From Sipunculus nudus (taxonomy: Eukaryota; Annelida; Sipuncula; Golfingiida; Sipunculidae), in contig CM049318.1 in NCBI GenBank assembly GCA_026874595.1, positions 12,629,241-12,693,240 on the forward strand: a DNA stretch of 64,000 nt, in the 5' to 3' direction. The translations under genes and the position numbers were made by a program. The notes under the pieces were generated by a model, which saw nothing but the letters and a program-made list of their open reading frames with translations, made no database searches and was not told where the DNA came from. Within the stretch, counting starts at the first letter, position 1. Each line of letters opens with the position of its first letter. Below are positions 11,455 through 23,920 of the stretch, piece by piece.

Positions 11455-13613
11455 GTCTATCCGTTCGTAACTTTTCAGGAATCCTAAACTAGACCACAAG
11501 GTATTTATTTATCGAAGGAAAATTCAGGCCAGTTATATTTTTGTGGTTTCAGAAATTTTTTTTCCAAATATATTCATTAACCTAATAACTCGTAGTTGTT
11601 ATCATCCTACCCGGCAGATGTCAGCAGCTCCCAACAGATCCCCGATTGAATGATCGTTTAAAGAAACAGGTCAAAGATAAATCATACACGAAGATTACCT
11701 ACATCAAAGGCATACCGCACTAAAAATCATTTCCCCTTCACTGGTAATAATAAAAAATTGGAATACGTACATGTATGCTTAATAACGGTGGTATGCATTG
11801 CCGGTTATACTACAGTTCATTTGCCATTTGGTTCAGAAAAAGTGTTTTGGTTATTCCGCATTGTTCACATTACTGTCGGCAGATGGCTCCACAATACGCT
11901 GTACCTGTTTGCGAACAAAGAAAAGTGACCGACCCCCAGGCTGCGGGGATGGTCCTTCACGAGGGATGAATGGTTAAAATATAACAGGCCTGACAATATT
12001 TCATGAAAATGTCTAATATAATTTATAAAACTAGTGTCGTTCAGAAAAGGGAAAAATATTAAGAGTATATATTATCATAGCGAATATATATATATGTGCA
12101 AAGAAATATTGGTCTTGAAATAGTTTAATCTATTCTACATATCATTACATGCCAAAGCTTTTGGATATAATGTTCTGATATGACAAACTATTTTTTTTTT
12201 TGTGTTCAGAATTAACCTCATATCCTGACCACAGTTAAAGTGGAACATCCATCCATATGTCCCTCTCTCCGGACAGCCAGGTGTTCCTCTGCTCTGGAAT
12301 ATTTGATCGAATACACAGACAATCAACAACAGACAATATACGGAGAAAATGTGACGGAGAAGAACACGTCTATACATGAAAGTGAACTATTTATGTTAGA
12401 TTGTAAGATTTGTACGACACTCGCACAGGGCCAGGGTCTTGTTTAGATAAAGGACAAAATGCAATGGGAAATCACTAGCTTTTTTAACAATCCATAATAT
12501 ATTGTCTTTATCCTAAAACCCTTACAAAGGATAGTTAAAGAATAGCAATATTTTCTTTATTCAAATCTACAAATCTGTCGGTACAATGATTTACCATAAA
12601 AATATTAATTGATCATCGACGAAAATTGCTTTATCGAATGTATAAAGAGAGGAAGATATATCGTTAACCAAAACGTTTTGTCTGTATATATGCATAATTA
12701 TGTCGCATATATACATGAATTATCTCAAGAAATATCTCAGATATGTAAAAAGCGACCCTCAGCTCATCCTTCCGTCAATCCACCCACGAGGTGATCTGTT
12801 TATCTATATACTTCTTAAGTTATACGCTCTTTACACAACGCTTTACCTATAGGGCTACTACCTATATCGTAAGGCGCTGTTTGTTATGACCTCGTATCCT
12901 GAATTGCTACACCAGAGGGGAGCACTGTATTTTTGTCCAATCAGATGAGACCTTGTGCTGGAAGACAAAGCCAAGCGAGGAATACACAGAGCCAATCATA
13001 TTAATTTCTTTTTGAGTGACAGCTCATCCCCCAGCGTAACCGTCTGAACAGGCCACAGGCTCAGAGAGAATTGCCCCTGACGTGGTTTGCTTAGGGCCTT
13101 GGGCACATAGGATGCTCGGCCGGTGAGCTGTAATTCAAACGAAACGTAACAACAAAGGCTGCGTGCACACCTCGCTTGCTGGTTTCAGTTCTGCAGACAA
13201 CAGATACATGGCTACGCTAACACAGTCATAATGTCATAATCGAATCGGTCGATGATGCGAGAATGCAGAGGGAGCAATTTAAATTCGACCGGAAACTCAA
13301 TAAGCGGCGCTTGAAGCGCAGCAATGGGCGGAGCCAGGATGCCTGTCGAGTGTTTGTTTATTGGCATCTGATTGGCTGCTTGTCACATCATACGCACGTT
13401 TATTTCAGTGGAAAACGAACCGCCATCTGGTGTCTAAATATATCATAAACGGTCAAAGCTGGCAGCGTGAAAATCGGTTGCTTCTTTAGAAGCGCAAGAT
13501 TTCCGCTGCCTCGGGAGCGTACTTAAGTTAGTGAATATAGATTTATGTTATTCAGTTAGTGATATAAATTTCTACGAATTTCGTTGAGATATTTGGCCCG
13601 AATTATTATTGTA
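11455..13613. other. Non-coding DNA with a GC-richer patch
   Basis: No domain-bearing reading frame was found. From about 13040 to 13520 base composition rises. The patch includes gggcggagc near 13326 and inverted CCAAT (attggct) near 13371, both typical of pol II promoters, but no downstream gene is seen, so promoter identity is only a possibility. Confidence 0.35.
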
Positions 13614-16022
13614 TCCCCAGACAAAGTCGGGGATACTATGTTTTCATACCGGTCCGGCCGCCGCCGCCGCCGCATATAAATCTTGTTGGCGCGATAACTC
13701 AAAAAATATTTCACGGATCTTTACCAAACTTGGTATATGTATAGATATGGGTGAGAGGACGACGCCTTTTTAAAATGAGGTCATGACCTTCACTAGGAGA
13801 GTGTCCTTGACCTTTAATAGGTCCAATTTTGGCGGAAATCACACAAATTCTTAAATATCTCAAGAAATCTTGCATGGATTGATCCCAAAATCAAGTTGAT
13901 GGAAGATCATGGATAGGGTTGTCATGTTCCAGAAACTGGTGGCGCCACCTGTTATTCTTTACTTGTTTTCGTGCCGTTTAATACCCCCAAAATTGCCACT
14001 TGACAGTACTGTGAGCATTATAAGTAAAAAAACTAATGGAAAGATTTCTTTTATATTATACATATACATAGATATTGGTTATGGAATGATATCTTTTTAA
14101 ATTGGGGTCATGACTTTTCCTATGAGAGTGGCCTTGACCTTGAATATTGCCATATATGGTGAAAATCACACAAAATCATTAATATCTCAATAAGGGATGC
14201 ATGGATTGGTCCACAAATCAACTTGACCGAAGATCTTGGATAGTAAGGTCATGTACTGGAAACAGGTGGCGCCACCTGTTATTCTTTTACTTGTTTTCGT
14301 GCCGTTTAATACCCCTATCATTGCCACTTAACAGTACTGTGAGCATTATAAGTCAAAAACTATCAGACAGATTTCTTTCATATTATGCATATACATAGAC
14401 ATGGGTTATGGGATGATGTATATATAAATTGGGGCCATGACCTTTCCTATTAGAGTGGCCTTGACCTTGAATATTGCCATATATGGTGAAAATTACACAA
14501 AATCATTAATATCTCAATAAGGGATGCATGGATTGGTCCACAAATCAACTTGACCGAAGATCTTGGATAGTAAGGTCATGTACTGGAAACAGGTGGCGCC
14601 ACCTGTTATTCTTTTACTTGTTTTCGTGCCGTTTAATACCCCTATCATTGCCACTTAACAGTACTGTGAGCATTATAAGTCAAAAACTATCAGACAGATC
14701 TCTTTCATATTATGCATATATATAGACATGGGTTATGGGATGATGTATATATAAATTGGGGCCATGACCTTTCCTATTAGAGTGGCCTTGACCTTGAATA
14801 TTGCCATATATGGTGAAAATTACGCAAAATCATTAATATCTCAATAAGGGATGCATGGATTGGTCCACAAATCAACTTGACCGAAGATCTTGGATAGTAA
14901 GGTCATGTACTGGAAACAGGTGGCGCCACCTGTTATTCTTTTACTTGTTTTCGTGCCGTTTAATACCCCTATCATTGCCACTTAACAGTACTGTGAGCAT
15001 TATAAGTCAAAAACTATCAGACAGATTTCTTTCATATTGTCACTTAACAGTACTGTGAGCAAATTATAGGTCAAAAACTAATGGACTGATTTCTTTAATA
15101 TTATGCATATACATAGACATGGGTTATGGGATGATGTATATATAAATTGGGGCCATGACCTTTCCTATTAGAGTGGCCTTGACCTTGAATATTGCCATAT
15201 ATGGTGAAAATTACGCAAAATCATTAATATCTCAATAAGGGATGCATGGATTGGTCCACAAATCAACTTGACCGAAGATCTTGGATAGTAAGGTCATGTA
15301 CTGGAAACAGGTGGCGCCACCTGTTATTCTTTTACTTGTTTTCGTGCCGTTTAATACCCCTATCATTGCCACTTAACAGTACTGTGAGCATTATAAGTCA
15401 AAAACTATCAGACAGATTTCTTTCATATTGTCACTTAACAGTACTGTGAGCAAATTATAGGTCAAAAACTAATGGACTGATTTCTTTAATATTATGCATA
15501 TACATAGACATGGGTTATGGAATGATGTATATATAAATTGGGGCCATGACCTTTCCTATTAGAGTGGCCTTGACCATGAATAATGCCATATATGGTGAAA
15601 ATTACACAAAATCATCAATATCTCAATAAGGGATGCATGGATTGGTCCACAAATCAACTTGACCGAAGATCTTGGATAGTAAGGTCATGTACTGGAAACA
15701 GGTGGCGCCACCTGTTATTCTTTTACTTGTTTTCGTGCCGTTTAATACCCCATCATTGCCACTTAAAAGTACTATGAGCATTATAAGTAAAAAACTAATG
15801 GACAAATTACTTTTATATTATGCATTTACATAGACATGGGTAAGGGTATGATGTATATTGAAATTCGGGTCATGATCTTTTCTATGAGAGTGACCTTTTC
15901 TATGAGTGTGGTCTGATATTAATTGTTGCTGAAGATGGGCGGGGCCTATTCTTAAAGGGGGGGGGGGGGGGGATTAATTGTCTGGGGATACTATGGCACC
16001 TGCGGTGCCAAGAAATATCTAG
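13614..16022 (+). mobile_element. Helitron/Helentron-like element, copy 1
   Basis: The 5' end is TCCCCAGACAAAGTCGGGGA after an A. The 3' end carries gtctggggatactatgg, then a hairpin (GGCACC-TGC-GGTGCC), then AAGAAATAT and CTAG before TT. The 5' tccccagac box is the inverse of the gtctgggga box lying about 40 nt from the 3' end, which is an asymmetric terminal inverted repeat. The 3' hairpin plus CTRR is the Helitron signature, and the asymmetric repeat is described for Helentrons and their non-autonomous relatives (HINEs). No Rep/helicase gene is present, so it is non-autonomous. A (CCG)n stretch lies just inside the 5' end. The interior is enlarged by tandem units (separate entry). Confidence 0.75.
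14195..15830 (+). repeat. Tandem 327/391-bp units inside Helitron copy 1
   Basis: Five near-identical units begin at about 14195, 14522, 14849, 15240 and 15631 (gggatgcatggattggtccac). The first two periods are exactly 327 bp. The next two are about 391 bp because of an extra block (cacttaacagtactgtgagcaaattatagg region). Each unit repeats the same short open frame of 64-67 codons, which is a consequence of the repeat and not a gene family. Each also carries a perfect 20-bp palindrome (14261, 14588, 14915, 15306, 15697). A more diverged unit lies upstream at about 13870. Confidence 0.85.
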
Positions 16023-16310
16023 TTAATAATCATTTATTATACAAATAGATCACTCGATCGATATGGATATTTAAAATAAGAGGTCAGATAAACAGTCAGA
16101 CATGAAACTATATAGCTAAGCAGATTAATAGGTAACTTTAAGGAGTAAGGAACGAATGTAAAAAGAATGTGTAAGGTAGTAGCCAAGAATGAAGAAAGAA
16201 CGACAGGTATAGAGCGGTCAAGTTCTTGATATTTGTTTACATGTTATATGTTTCTATCTAATATACACGTGTGTACAATACTGCCGTGGCATGGAACACT
16301 GAGTTAAGTA
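16023..16310. other. Spacer between Helitron-like and pogo-like elements
   Basis: About 290 bp of unique-looking AT-rich DNA. No gene is seen. The terminal TA (16309-16310) is the target dinucleotide of the next element. Confidence 0.4.
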
Positions 16311-17302
16311 CAGTAGAACGTCGAATATCCGAACATCGTTTATCCGAAAAATCGTTCATCCGAAATAAAAAACGGAGAACCGAAATTTTGACCATATATC
16401 CGAAATTTGAACATTGACAAAAAATTCCAGAATAAAATGGTGTAAAAGATCGTCTGATCGCTAGATCAGCGGGGATACATATTGCCGAGTAATTAGTGAT
16501 CCCGAGCGTAGGCACAGTGAAAACAATGGGCCGCCTCGCTAGCCGGGGTTGTCCTCGGCTCGCTTTAATTAGAATGCCCAAGACGGGGTAATTTACCTGT
16601 GCAAACAAAACGTTACTCCGGACCATTACTGAGTAGCCGACAGCAGGTCGTAGGTGTGATAAACACAACCCCGCCGGACCATGCAGTCCTTCGTTCAGCT
16701 TTGATCTCGATGGATTTAAAGGATAGCTTTGATCCTCGTTCCGGTGGACAACCAGGCCTCGAGTACTGCGGTGAGTAGATGTTGAGTTTATGTGCGCCTC
16801 CAATATTTACTGTGTATAAAACTGTGTACATAAACTTGTTTACTTGTGCATTCAACCGATCCTCTCGCTTGTAATTTCAATAAAAATACAGTACATGTAA
16901 AAAGGTTCCCTTAGTTTAACCATCTGCCGAGAGATGGCAGCACTTTCGAGGTCATGGCAGTTCATTCCAGTTATCATGGCAGCCGCGCGTGACATGATGT
17001 AGGTACGATATCGATTGTTTCAAGCACAGGGCTGTTCATATTATTATATTACATGTATTATATAATAATGTTTTCAGTTTAATACACATTAAATCAATCG
17101 AAAATGTTACATTATATTGTCACACGTTTATCATGCGCTATCTCAATCAGTGTAGGTCAGTCAGTAACCGGTAATGTCCCGAACTCGGCGGTAATCACCA
17201 TGATTCCCAGACAAATTATATTTGAAATCGTTCATCCGAACGATCGTTCATCCGAACAAAAAGCTTGTCCCCCGAGGCGTTCGGATATTCGACGTTCTAC
17301 TG
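16311..17302. mobile_element. pogo/Tigger-like non-autonomous DNA transposon
   Basis: A 992-bp element with perfect 24-bp inverted ends that begin CAGTAGAACGTCGAATATCC (16311-16334 and the inverse at 17279-17302), each flanked by TA. CAGTAGAACnTCG...ATCCGAA ends and a TA duplication are characteristic of the pogo/Tigger branch of the Tc1/mariner superfamily. Further ttcatccgaa motifs recur just inside both ends. The 181-codon minus-strand frame inside shows no DDE transposase motif, so the copy is treated as non-autonomous. Confidence 0.8.
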
Positions 17303-17304
17303 TA

Positions 17305-17577
17305 CAACGTATTCCAAATGTGATGAGCAAGGTTGCTGGAGCGTGAGGTCTGAACTGTCCCCGCCCTGGCTCAGTAAACAATTACCTACCAAATATGTAC
17401 ACGAACATACACGGGCCGTACACCTGTGTGACCGTCAGGGGCTCAGTCTACGTTATACTGTAACATATTTGGGCATGTAAGTTAAATTAAGTTTAAAGTA
17501 TATATATTTTATTGTTGGATTTAATATAATTTAAAAAAAATACAAAGTTATATCTTTAAATACACAGTGTTATTGCA
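17305..17577. other. Spacer DNA
   Basis: About 270 bp between the pogo-like element and Helitron-like copy 2. No feature was recognised. Confidence 0.4.
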
Positions 17578-19015
17578 TCCCCAGACAAAGTCGGGATACT
17601 ATGGTTTAAGCACGGTCGCGCCGCCGCCGCCGCCGAGATTTCGTTTGGACGCCATAACTCAAAAACTATTTTACGGATCTTTACCAAACTTGACGTGCAT
17701 AGATATGGATGAAAGGACGAAGTTTATTTAAAATAGGGTCGTGACCTATACCAGGAGAGTGACCTTGACCTTGAATAAATCCATTTTGGGGGAAATCACT
17801 CAAATTTTTAAATATCTCAAGAAATCTTGCATTGATTGATCCAAAAATCAACTTGACCGAAGATCTTGGATAGTGATGTCTTATGCGGAAGACAGACGGC
17901 GCCACCTGTCATTTTCTTGTTTTCATGCCGTTTAATAACCCCATCATTACCACTTAACAATACATTATAAGTCTAAAACTAATTGAAAGATTTCTTTCGT
18001 ATTATGCTTATACATAGACATGGGTTATGGGATGATGTACATATAAATTGGGGTCATGACCTTTCCTATGAAGTGGCCTTAACCTTGAAAATTGTCATAT
18101 ATGGTGAAAATCACTCAAGATCATAACAATCTCAATAAGGGATGCATGGATTGGCCCAAAAATCAAATTGACCGAAGATCCTGGATATCTTTGACTTCTG
18201 CGGAAGACAGGTGGCGCCCCCTGTCATTTTCTTGTTTTCATGCCGTTTAATACCCCCCTCATTACCACTTAACAATACATTATAAGTCAAAAACTAATGG
18301 ACAGATTAAGCTGAAATTGTGCATGTCCATTGATCTTTGATACCTCCATCTTGTATTCAAGACTGGTGGCGCTATCTGCAATCGTAATTGTGTGGCGTCT
18401 ATCCGTACGTTTGCTTTCGGTGGAAACTGCTCATATCTCCGGAGTGTTTCAAGGTATAGGTCTGAAATTTGGCATGTCCACCCATCTTGGAAAGATTTCT
18501 TGAAAACCAGATAGGTGACGCCACCTACCTTCCCGTTTCCGTAAAATAAATTAATGTTTTTTTCTCTCTGAGGAGTGATTTGCCCTATTGGCCTGAAAAT
18601 GTACATATCCATAGATCTTGGACTCGTCCATCTTGTAATAAAGACTGGTCGCGCCATCTGCAATTGTTTTGCCGTGGCAGCCATCTGTACATGTGCTTTG
18701 GGTGAAATTGCTCATATCTCTTGTATGGTTCAAGGTACTGGTCTTAAATTTGGCATGTCTATCCATCTTGGATATTTTTCTCGTAAACCAGACAGGTGGC
18801 CCCACCTGCTTCCCTGTTTCAGTAAAATAAATTTATGCTCTTTTCTCAAGAGAGATTCAACATAATGTCCCCTGATTTGGTGAAAAATATTGTTTCTTAA
18901 GTTGATAGATGGAAGAAACCATAGTCGCTTGCCAAGTGTCAGTATATGCTGAAGATATGGGGCCTATTCTTCAGGGGGGAGGGATTAATTGTTTTTGGAT
19001 ACTATGGCAATCTAG
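17578..19015 (+). mobile_element. Helitron/Helentron-like element, copy 2 (3' hairpin lost)
   Basis: The 5' end matches copy 1 (TCCCCAGACAAAGTCGGGAT, with a (CCG)n tract about 45 nt in). The 3' end reads ggatactatggcaatCTAGTT: relative to copies 1, 3 and 4 the whole hairpin and the AAGAAATAT spacer are deleted, while CTAG is kept. The gtctgggga box is also degraded (gtttttgga). The interior has the same modules as copy 1 without the tandem expansion, plus two related blocks at about 18350-18530 and 18600-18800. Non-autonomous and probably no longer mobile. Confidence 0.7.
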
Positions 19016-21048
19016 TTATTTATGAGTTACATGTGGTTAGATGTATATGATATATGTGTGTGTCGTGTGTTAGTGTGATGAATGCCATGTTTATGTGATG
19101 ACGAGGTAATGGGGATGTGTGTCAATAACAAAGCGTAGATGAATCCTGAGTGTACTTGACAGTGTTACAGGGAAGCCCCGCTTGCAGACTGCCGTCTCAT
19201 GTGTATGTTTGTTCTGTGTTGTAGTTGTGAAAAACAGAATCATTAGGTTGACATGGTGCTCTGCTGTGTTAAATTCAAACATTCCATACCAAAATGGATT
19301 GTGAAAATATTCTTGATTAACATGTGAAACAAATTTATCACGGCCTTACACATGAAATTATTTAAAATACCATATGTGCAACCTTGTTAGTTACTCCTGA
19401 AAGAACTTGTTTTTAAAGTTGTTTTAAATATATCACAATTGCAAAAAAATTCGGTGACTGATTCAGTTCCTAACTTTTTAAAGGTTTAAAGCGAGGTCTA
19501 TAAAATATTTCCTGAATCTCCTGAAAGCAGGTAGTTTGCTTCCATTCCCTATTCTCCCGATAGAATTGAGCCACTAATAATCGCTTCACTTTTTTCCGTG
19601 ATTCCAATATTTAGGGTATTACACTGAGTGATTACGATATTATTCAACTTTGGGATTACGGTGTTCACACCGAATGACCATACTGATTATTATGACTGTA
19701 TTATAAAACTATACTAATTACCTTGATGCCACGTGCTTTTCGTATACTCCATTCTCCTACCTGCATATAGTGCACAATATACCACTTTGAGGTTATGTTT
19801 GATATATTGTAGGTGTTTCATGCACGTGTGTGTAGTCAGCATTTGTAATGCACAAGGCCTTCCTTTGAAAAACCATTGATCCTCAATGACTTAATATAAT
19901 TGAAATAATGTTATACACGCTTATTGAAACAGAATGTATGACGCTTTCCAGGTGCACGTTAATTGCCATCAGGCATAGGCCCTACAAGGGAAGCCGAAAT
20001 CAGATACATGGCAATAGGAGTTTGGTAAGGGTATTTAAATATACTTTGCGTTTCTTGCGGAATTACCAATATATTGTAAGTTATAGTCGTTTCTGCTATT
20101 TAGTAAATCCGCAAAAAACACGAGATGATCATATTTCAGAATCGGCATGCATGGCTAAATTAGGTTTCAGTTCCCAATACACAAATACTCACATATATTA
20201 TATTTTATCAATATGTTATTGTATTATAAAATATTATATTTTACTTGATTTCCTATTATTATGTTATCTGATACCGTGCTATAGATTATATACATAAAAT
20301 ATATATCATTATAGGCGTTATATCCCCGCGCATGCGCTGATTATAAAATGTATGTGAACTTGCATCAAAGAAATTTTAATTAATAATATTAAATTTGATT
20401 ATATATTATATTGTATTATGTTATAAATTATATAATATTTTATTTTTAAAAAAATTTTATTTAGTAGTATATAACTCTACATTTTTATTTCTTATTATAT
20501 AACACCGTATAATGTAATATTGTATCGTATAATATATTACTCTATATTATATTAAATTATATTATATATTATTTTTTATCATACTGTTTTTTTTATTTCC
20601 AATTAAGTTATCCTATATTATATTACAAATTAAATTGTTTTATATATGAACTGCATTATATATATATCATTATATTACCTATCAAATGTTTTGTTATTTA
20701 AGATAGTGGGACAGATAGTGAGATAAATGTATGTTAAATGTTTTTTTCTTGTGTTTAAGTGGGTGGAAAATTATCAATGTTCATCACATGATTTTACCTA
20801 GATTATTATTTTAAGAACTCATATAACTAAGTTTCCGTAAATTAAATAGTCAACAACGTCCTGCTGTATTTTTTTCTGAACTAACGCACATCCACCAATC
20901 AATATTGGTTCAAATGGTTCATTGTTGATTTATTAACTACACAGAATAGAGTTTCGTATTCAGTGTAACTTAAATAAGGCCACTGGTGCGAATACTTAAG
21001 GATACATAGTGACGGAATTCCAAAAACATCAGAGTTATCTAACAGGGG
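19016..21048. other. Very AT-rich non-coding DNA
   Basis: About 2 kb with no supported gene. The part from about 20160 to 20700 is extremely AT-rich, with long tata/ttat strings. A 129-codon frame at 19908-20297 is biased by this composition and has no recognisable domain. Confidence 0.5.
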
Positions 21049-21049
21049 C

Positions 21050-21106
<57 letters not shown>
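21049..21106. repeat. (TA)n microsatellite
   Basis: A nearly perfect TA dinucleotide run of about 58 bases. Confidence 0.95.
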
Positions 21107-21109
<3 letters not shown>

Positions 21110-21155
21110 GATCTACGAGAATGCAGTCTTTCCTACGCGGCCACACAGCGCTCTA

Positions 21156-21968
21156 TGTTAAGTAACAGAGCATAGTATATAAAGGTAAGTGATGGATCTG
21201 AGTCACTACCACCGGTTCAGCAAGTTCTTTTGGCTTTAGGATTGCCAGTTACTTGGCCAAGCACAAGTTGCACGTGTTTGAAGAGTTCATAGCTGTGTTG
21301 GCTTGCTTGATTATAGAGCGGGTGATGGTGAAATTTTGTTGCTTGTCTTACAGGGACCACACGTTTTGCGACTCTGGCGTGTAAAGACAGAGCGCTCGTG
21401 CTAATTTGGAATTTTCTGGGCTGTTCGCGCTCTATGGGCGCATGTCTTGAATTGTTTTTTTTTGGGCGCGTGTGTATTATGTATTGTTGCGTTCTTTGGA
21501 TTGTTCATGAAATAGACGTTTCTAGGCGTTTGGGTGAGAAGCTTTAAATTAGGGGCTGTGTTTAGAGCCCAAGGAGGAGAGAGAGCGGACACGGAAGAGT
21601 GTGATTCAGTTTGTGGACCTTTCCGATAATTGCAGCAGTTATAGATCATCTTCGAAATTTGTAACGGATTTTACACAGTCTTCAGTTTGCCTTTGGTATT
21701 ACTACCAGAACTTCACTTTTGGATTACAACAGATTGTTTTCGGGATTACATTTGACTATTATTCTCTGAGAAGATTTACGTGAACTATTCATCTGGATTA
21801 TATGTTTTAAAGGACTTGTTGAGCTGTGACAGTGGTGGTATCCAGAAAAACCTAGCATCCGGACACTGGTACTGTACCCTTTATTTTTTTACACTGTGTA
21901 ATTGTATTGATTTAGTGTATTGTAATGTTAGCGTTGTTTTAAGAATAAATTATAATCATTTGTTAACA
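21156..21968 (+). other. Possible solo LTR or pol II transcribed unit
   Basis: A TATA-like box (gtatataaagg near 21175) is followed about 770 bp later by a polyadenylation signal (aataaa near 21945). The segment starts tgttaagtaac and ends gttaaca, a weak terminal inversion. No matching target duplication, second LTR or protein domain was found, so an LTR origin is only a guess. The short frames inside do not look like proteins. Confidence 0.25.
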
Positions 21969-22264
21969 AAAAACCACTGACTTCTTTATTCATTCCTCGA
22001 GTGCATTAACGAAGCTTGGTTTGGTTTACCACTCGAAAATTCACTTTATAAATATATATTATAAACCCTGTGTAAATCGAGGCCGTATAAATATAAAAAT
22101 GACATGTATATGCATGTGTAAGCTGTGACGATCACTTAATAAAATTTGTTTGAAGCGCGCACTGAGATTTTGAACGACTGTGTGTTAGAAAAACTTACGA
22201 TTTTATTTATTTATTTCCTATTAAAGAAATATTGACCACTTAGAACATCCATGCTTACAAAGTA
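21969..22264. other. Spacer DNA upstream of nothing recognised
   Basis: Approximately 300 bp, AT-rich, with no gene or repeat recognised. It is the 3' flank of the minus-strand tRNA-Tyr gene and lacks a strong T-run close to that gene. Confidence 0.4.
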
Positions 22265-22350
22265 TCCCGCGAACCGGAATCGAACCATTGACCTAAGGAT
22301 ATCTGTAACACCTCTACATTCCTCCGCTCTGCCAGCTGAGCTATCACGGG
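22265..22350 (-). tRNA. tRNA-Tyr (anticodon GTA) with a 13-nt intron
   Basis: The minus strand folds as tRNA-Tyr: acceptor CCCGTGA with TCGCGGG and discriminator A, D arm GCTCAGCTGGCAGAGC, anticodon stem GAGGA/TCCTT with GTA at positions 34-36. A 13-nt insert (AGGTGTTACAGAT) follows position 37, the canonical place of the intron found in nearly all eukaryotic tRNA-Tyr genes; without it the tRNA is 73 nt. The T stem AATGG/CCGGT has one mismatch (A50-G64), and no run of four T residues lies immediately downstream, so reduced function or a young pseudogene cannot be excluded. The B box ggttcgattcc is intact. Confidence 0.9.
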
Positions 22351-22991
22351 CCACGTGCTGTAGATAATGCCATGTCCGTTAAACCGCTCAGGCAATAACT
22401 AGGGTTTTTACGCCGCAGTTTTGCCTCTTCGGGTACCCCCCTCTTTGCACTGAGGTCGCCAGAACTGACACGCCAGCCAGCCAGGTCCGGCCCGCCCTCG
22501 CTGACCGTCCACCACCGGGGAGTCCCCAAGGTATTCCCGGGAGCCTGAGCCTAGCAACCTGCCAGTTATGTCCGAGCGTCATCGGCCTACCCCTTGACTA
22601 CCGCAAGTCCCGCCCTGAGCCTTGTCCCTTTCGACCAGGTACAGTTTTCGTTCGATCGGAGCCTTCTCGGGAGCCTTCTCTGGTGCTTGTGCCATCATGC
22701 TTGAGCCTTGTCCCTGCTGGTCCTAACCGGACCCCCGGTTTTTACGTCTCGGAGCCTTGTCCCTGATCCTTTCGGGATCCCCTCAACTTTTATCCACCAA
22801 ACGGCTGGCTCTACAAGGCCTGATTCCATACTGCCGGCAACAGGCTGGCCTTCTCTTCTATCGAAAAACAGTATGGGGTCTTTTACGTGCCCGTCCCCTT
22901 CTGGACACGGGACCGCCATTTTACGTCCTCATCCGATGGACGGCCCGTATTTTACTTTTGCAGTCGGGCGCTGCAGAGCTCCGGAGCCTTT
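22351..22991 (-). repeat. GC-rich region, probable LINE 3' flank or UTR
   Basis: GC content is much higher than the surroundings. The phrase gagccttgtccct recurs (about 22617, 22702, 22752) with related ggagccttctc copies. It lies directly downstream (minus strand) of the reverse-transcriptase remnant below and may be its 3' untranslated part. Reading frames here overlap on both strands and show no domain. Confidence 0.35.
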
Positions 22992-23354
22992 CTACCCCTC
23001 CCCCACTTTCTCTAGTAGGGTGATGATACTGGGGTTCCGCTTACCACTGATCTTTTGCCAGTCGAGCCACATTTTGAGGTCTTTATAGAACTTCTCTTGC
23101 TTCACCTTTTCGACATAGCCTTTGCTCAACCTTAGAATGTGATCTCTCACATATTCTATTTCTGCCTTCTCGTGAAGCACATATACTCGGGTTCGAGGCG
23201 GGAGTCTCAAGGCCGTCCTTAAGGCTTTGTTTTGAAGCCGTTGAAGTGTCTTAATATGTGGTGCTCTTTGGCTGAGATCAGGGCTGAGATCAGGGCTATG
23301 CTGCCGTTCATCATAACCGGTCTGATCATGATATTGCAGATAATGTGCTAGCAA
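22992..23354 (-). pseudogene. C-terminal remnant of a LINE reverse transcriptase
   Basis: The 120-codon minus-strand frame contains LQRLQNKALRTALRLP followed by a YVLHEKAEIEYVRDHILRLS-type stretch. This is the pattern seen after the RT domain of Jockey/CR1-like non-LTR retrotransposons (IQxxQNxxLRxxxxxPxxx...LHxxxxIxxxxxxI). No endonuclease or catalytic RT motifs remain upstream (right of 23354), so it is a 5'-truncated relic of about 360 bp. Family placement below the non-LTR level is uncertain. Confidence 0.6.
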
Positions 23355-23359
23355 ACACG

Positions 23360-23864
23360 TTATATAGGCCTTAGCGTGGGTGGTAAGTCTTAGTATATTA
23401 GGCAGGGAAATGACTGTAACATTCTAATAAATGGGTGTGACAAACTTTTCTCAACTGTTTCTTTGGTCAATTTTTCCTGTAGATTCCATTAAGCCCTGAG
23501 GCCAAGCTATATTTTGCATATTCAATTAGATAATTACCAATTACCCAATTTGTTTAATTAAAAACGTCATTTGATTCACACAGGAGTTGTGTTTTTTTTT
23601 GTCCGGAGACAAATCTACACATTATGACTTGTTCTACCGATCAATGTACATAATTTTTTACTAGAGTGAGTGTCAATCTTATCTTTTTTTATATGTGCCG
23701 TGTTGCAAGCTGTTTACAAAATTAGAATTCAGGAGAATCTTCTCATTTTCGGAGTAATATCACAACAGTAACAAAATATTCGTAAACCGTGAAAGGCAAT
23801 GTTTGTGTCAATCCCCTTTGTGTTTTTCATTTTTAAAGCTTATTTATTGACTGATTAGCATGTG

Positions 23865-23920
<56 letters not shown>

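Noticed and set aside
14201-15777. Five near-identical 64-67-codon frames resembling a small gene family
   Set aside because: They are the same frame in each tandem unit of a Helitron-like element and contain no start or regulatory context independent of the repeat.
14195-15830. Regular direct repeats reminiscent of a CRISPR array
   Set aside because: Units are 327-391 bp and contiguous, without spacers, in a eukaryotic transposon.
16258-16803. 181-codon minus-strand frame over the pogo-like element
   Set aside because: It extends past the transposon end, has no DDE or helix-turn-helix motif, and overlaps the terminal repeat.
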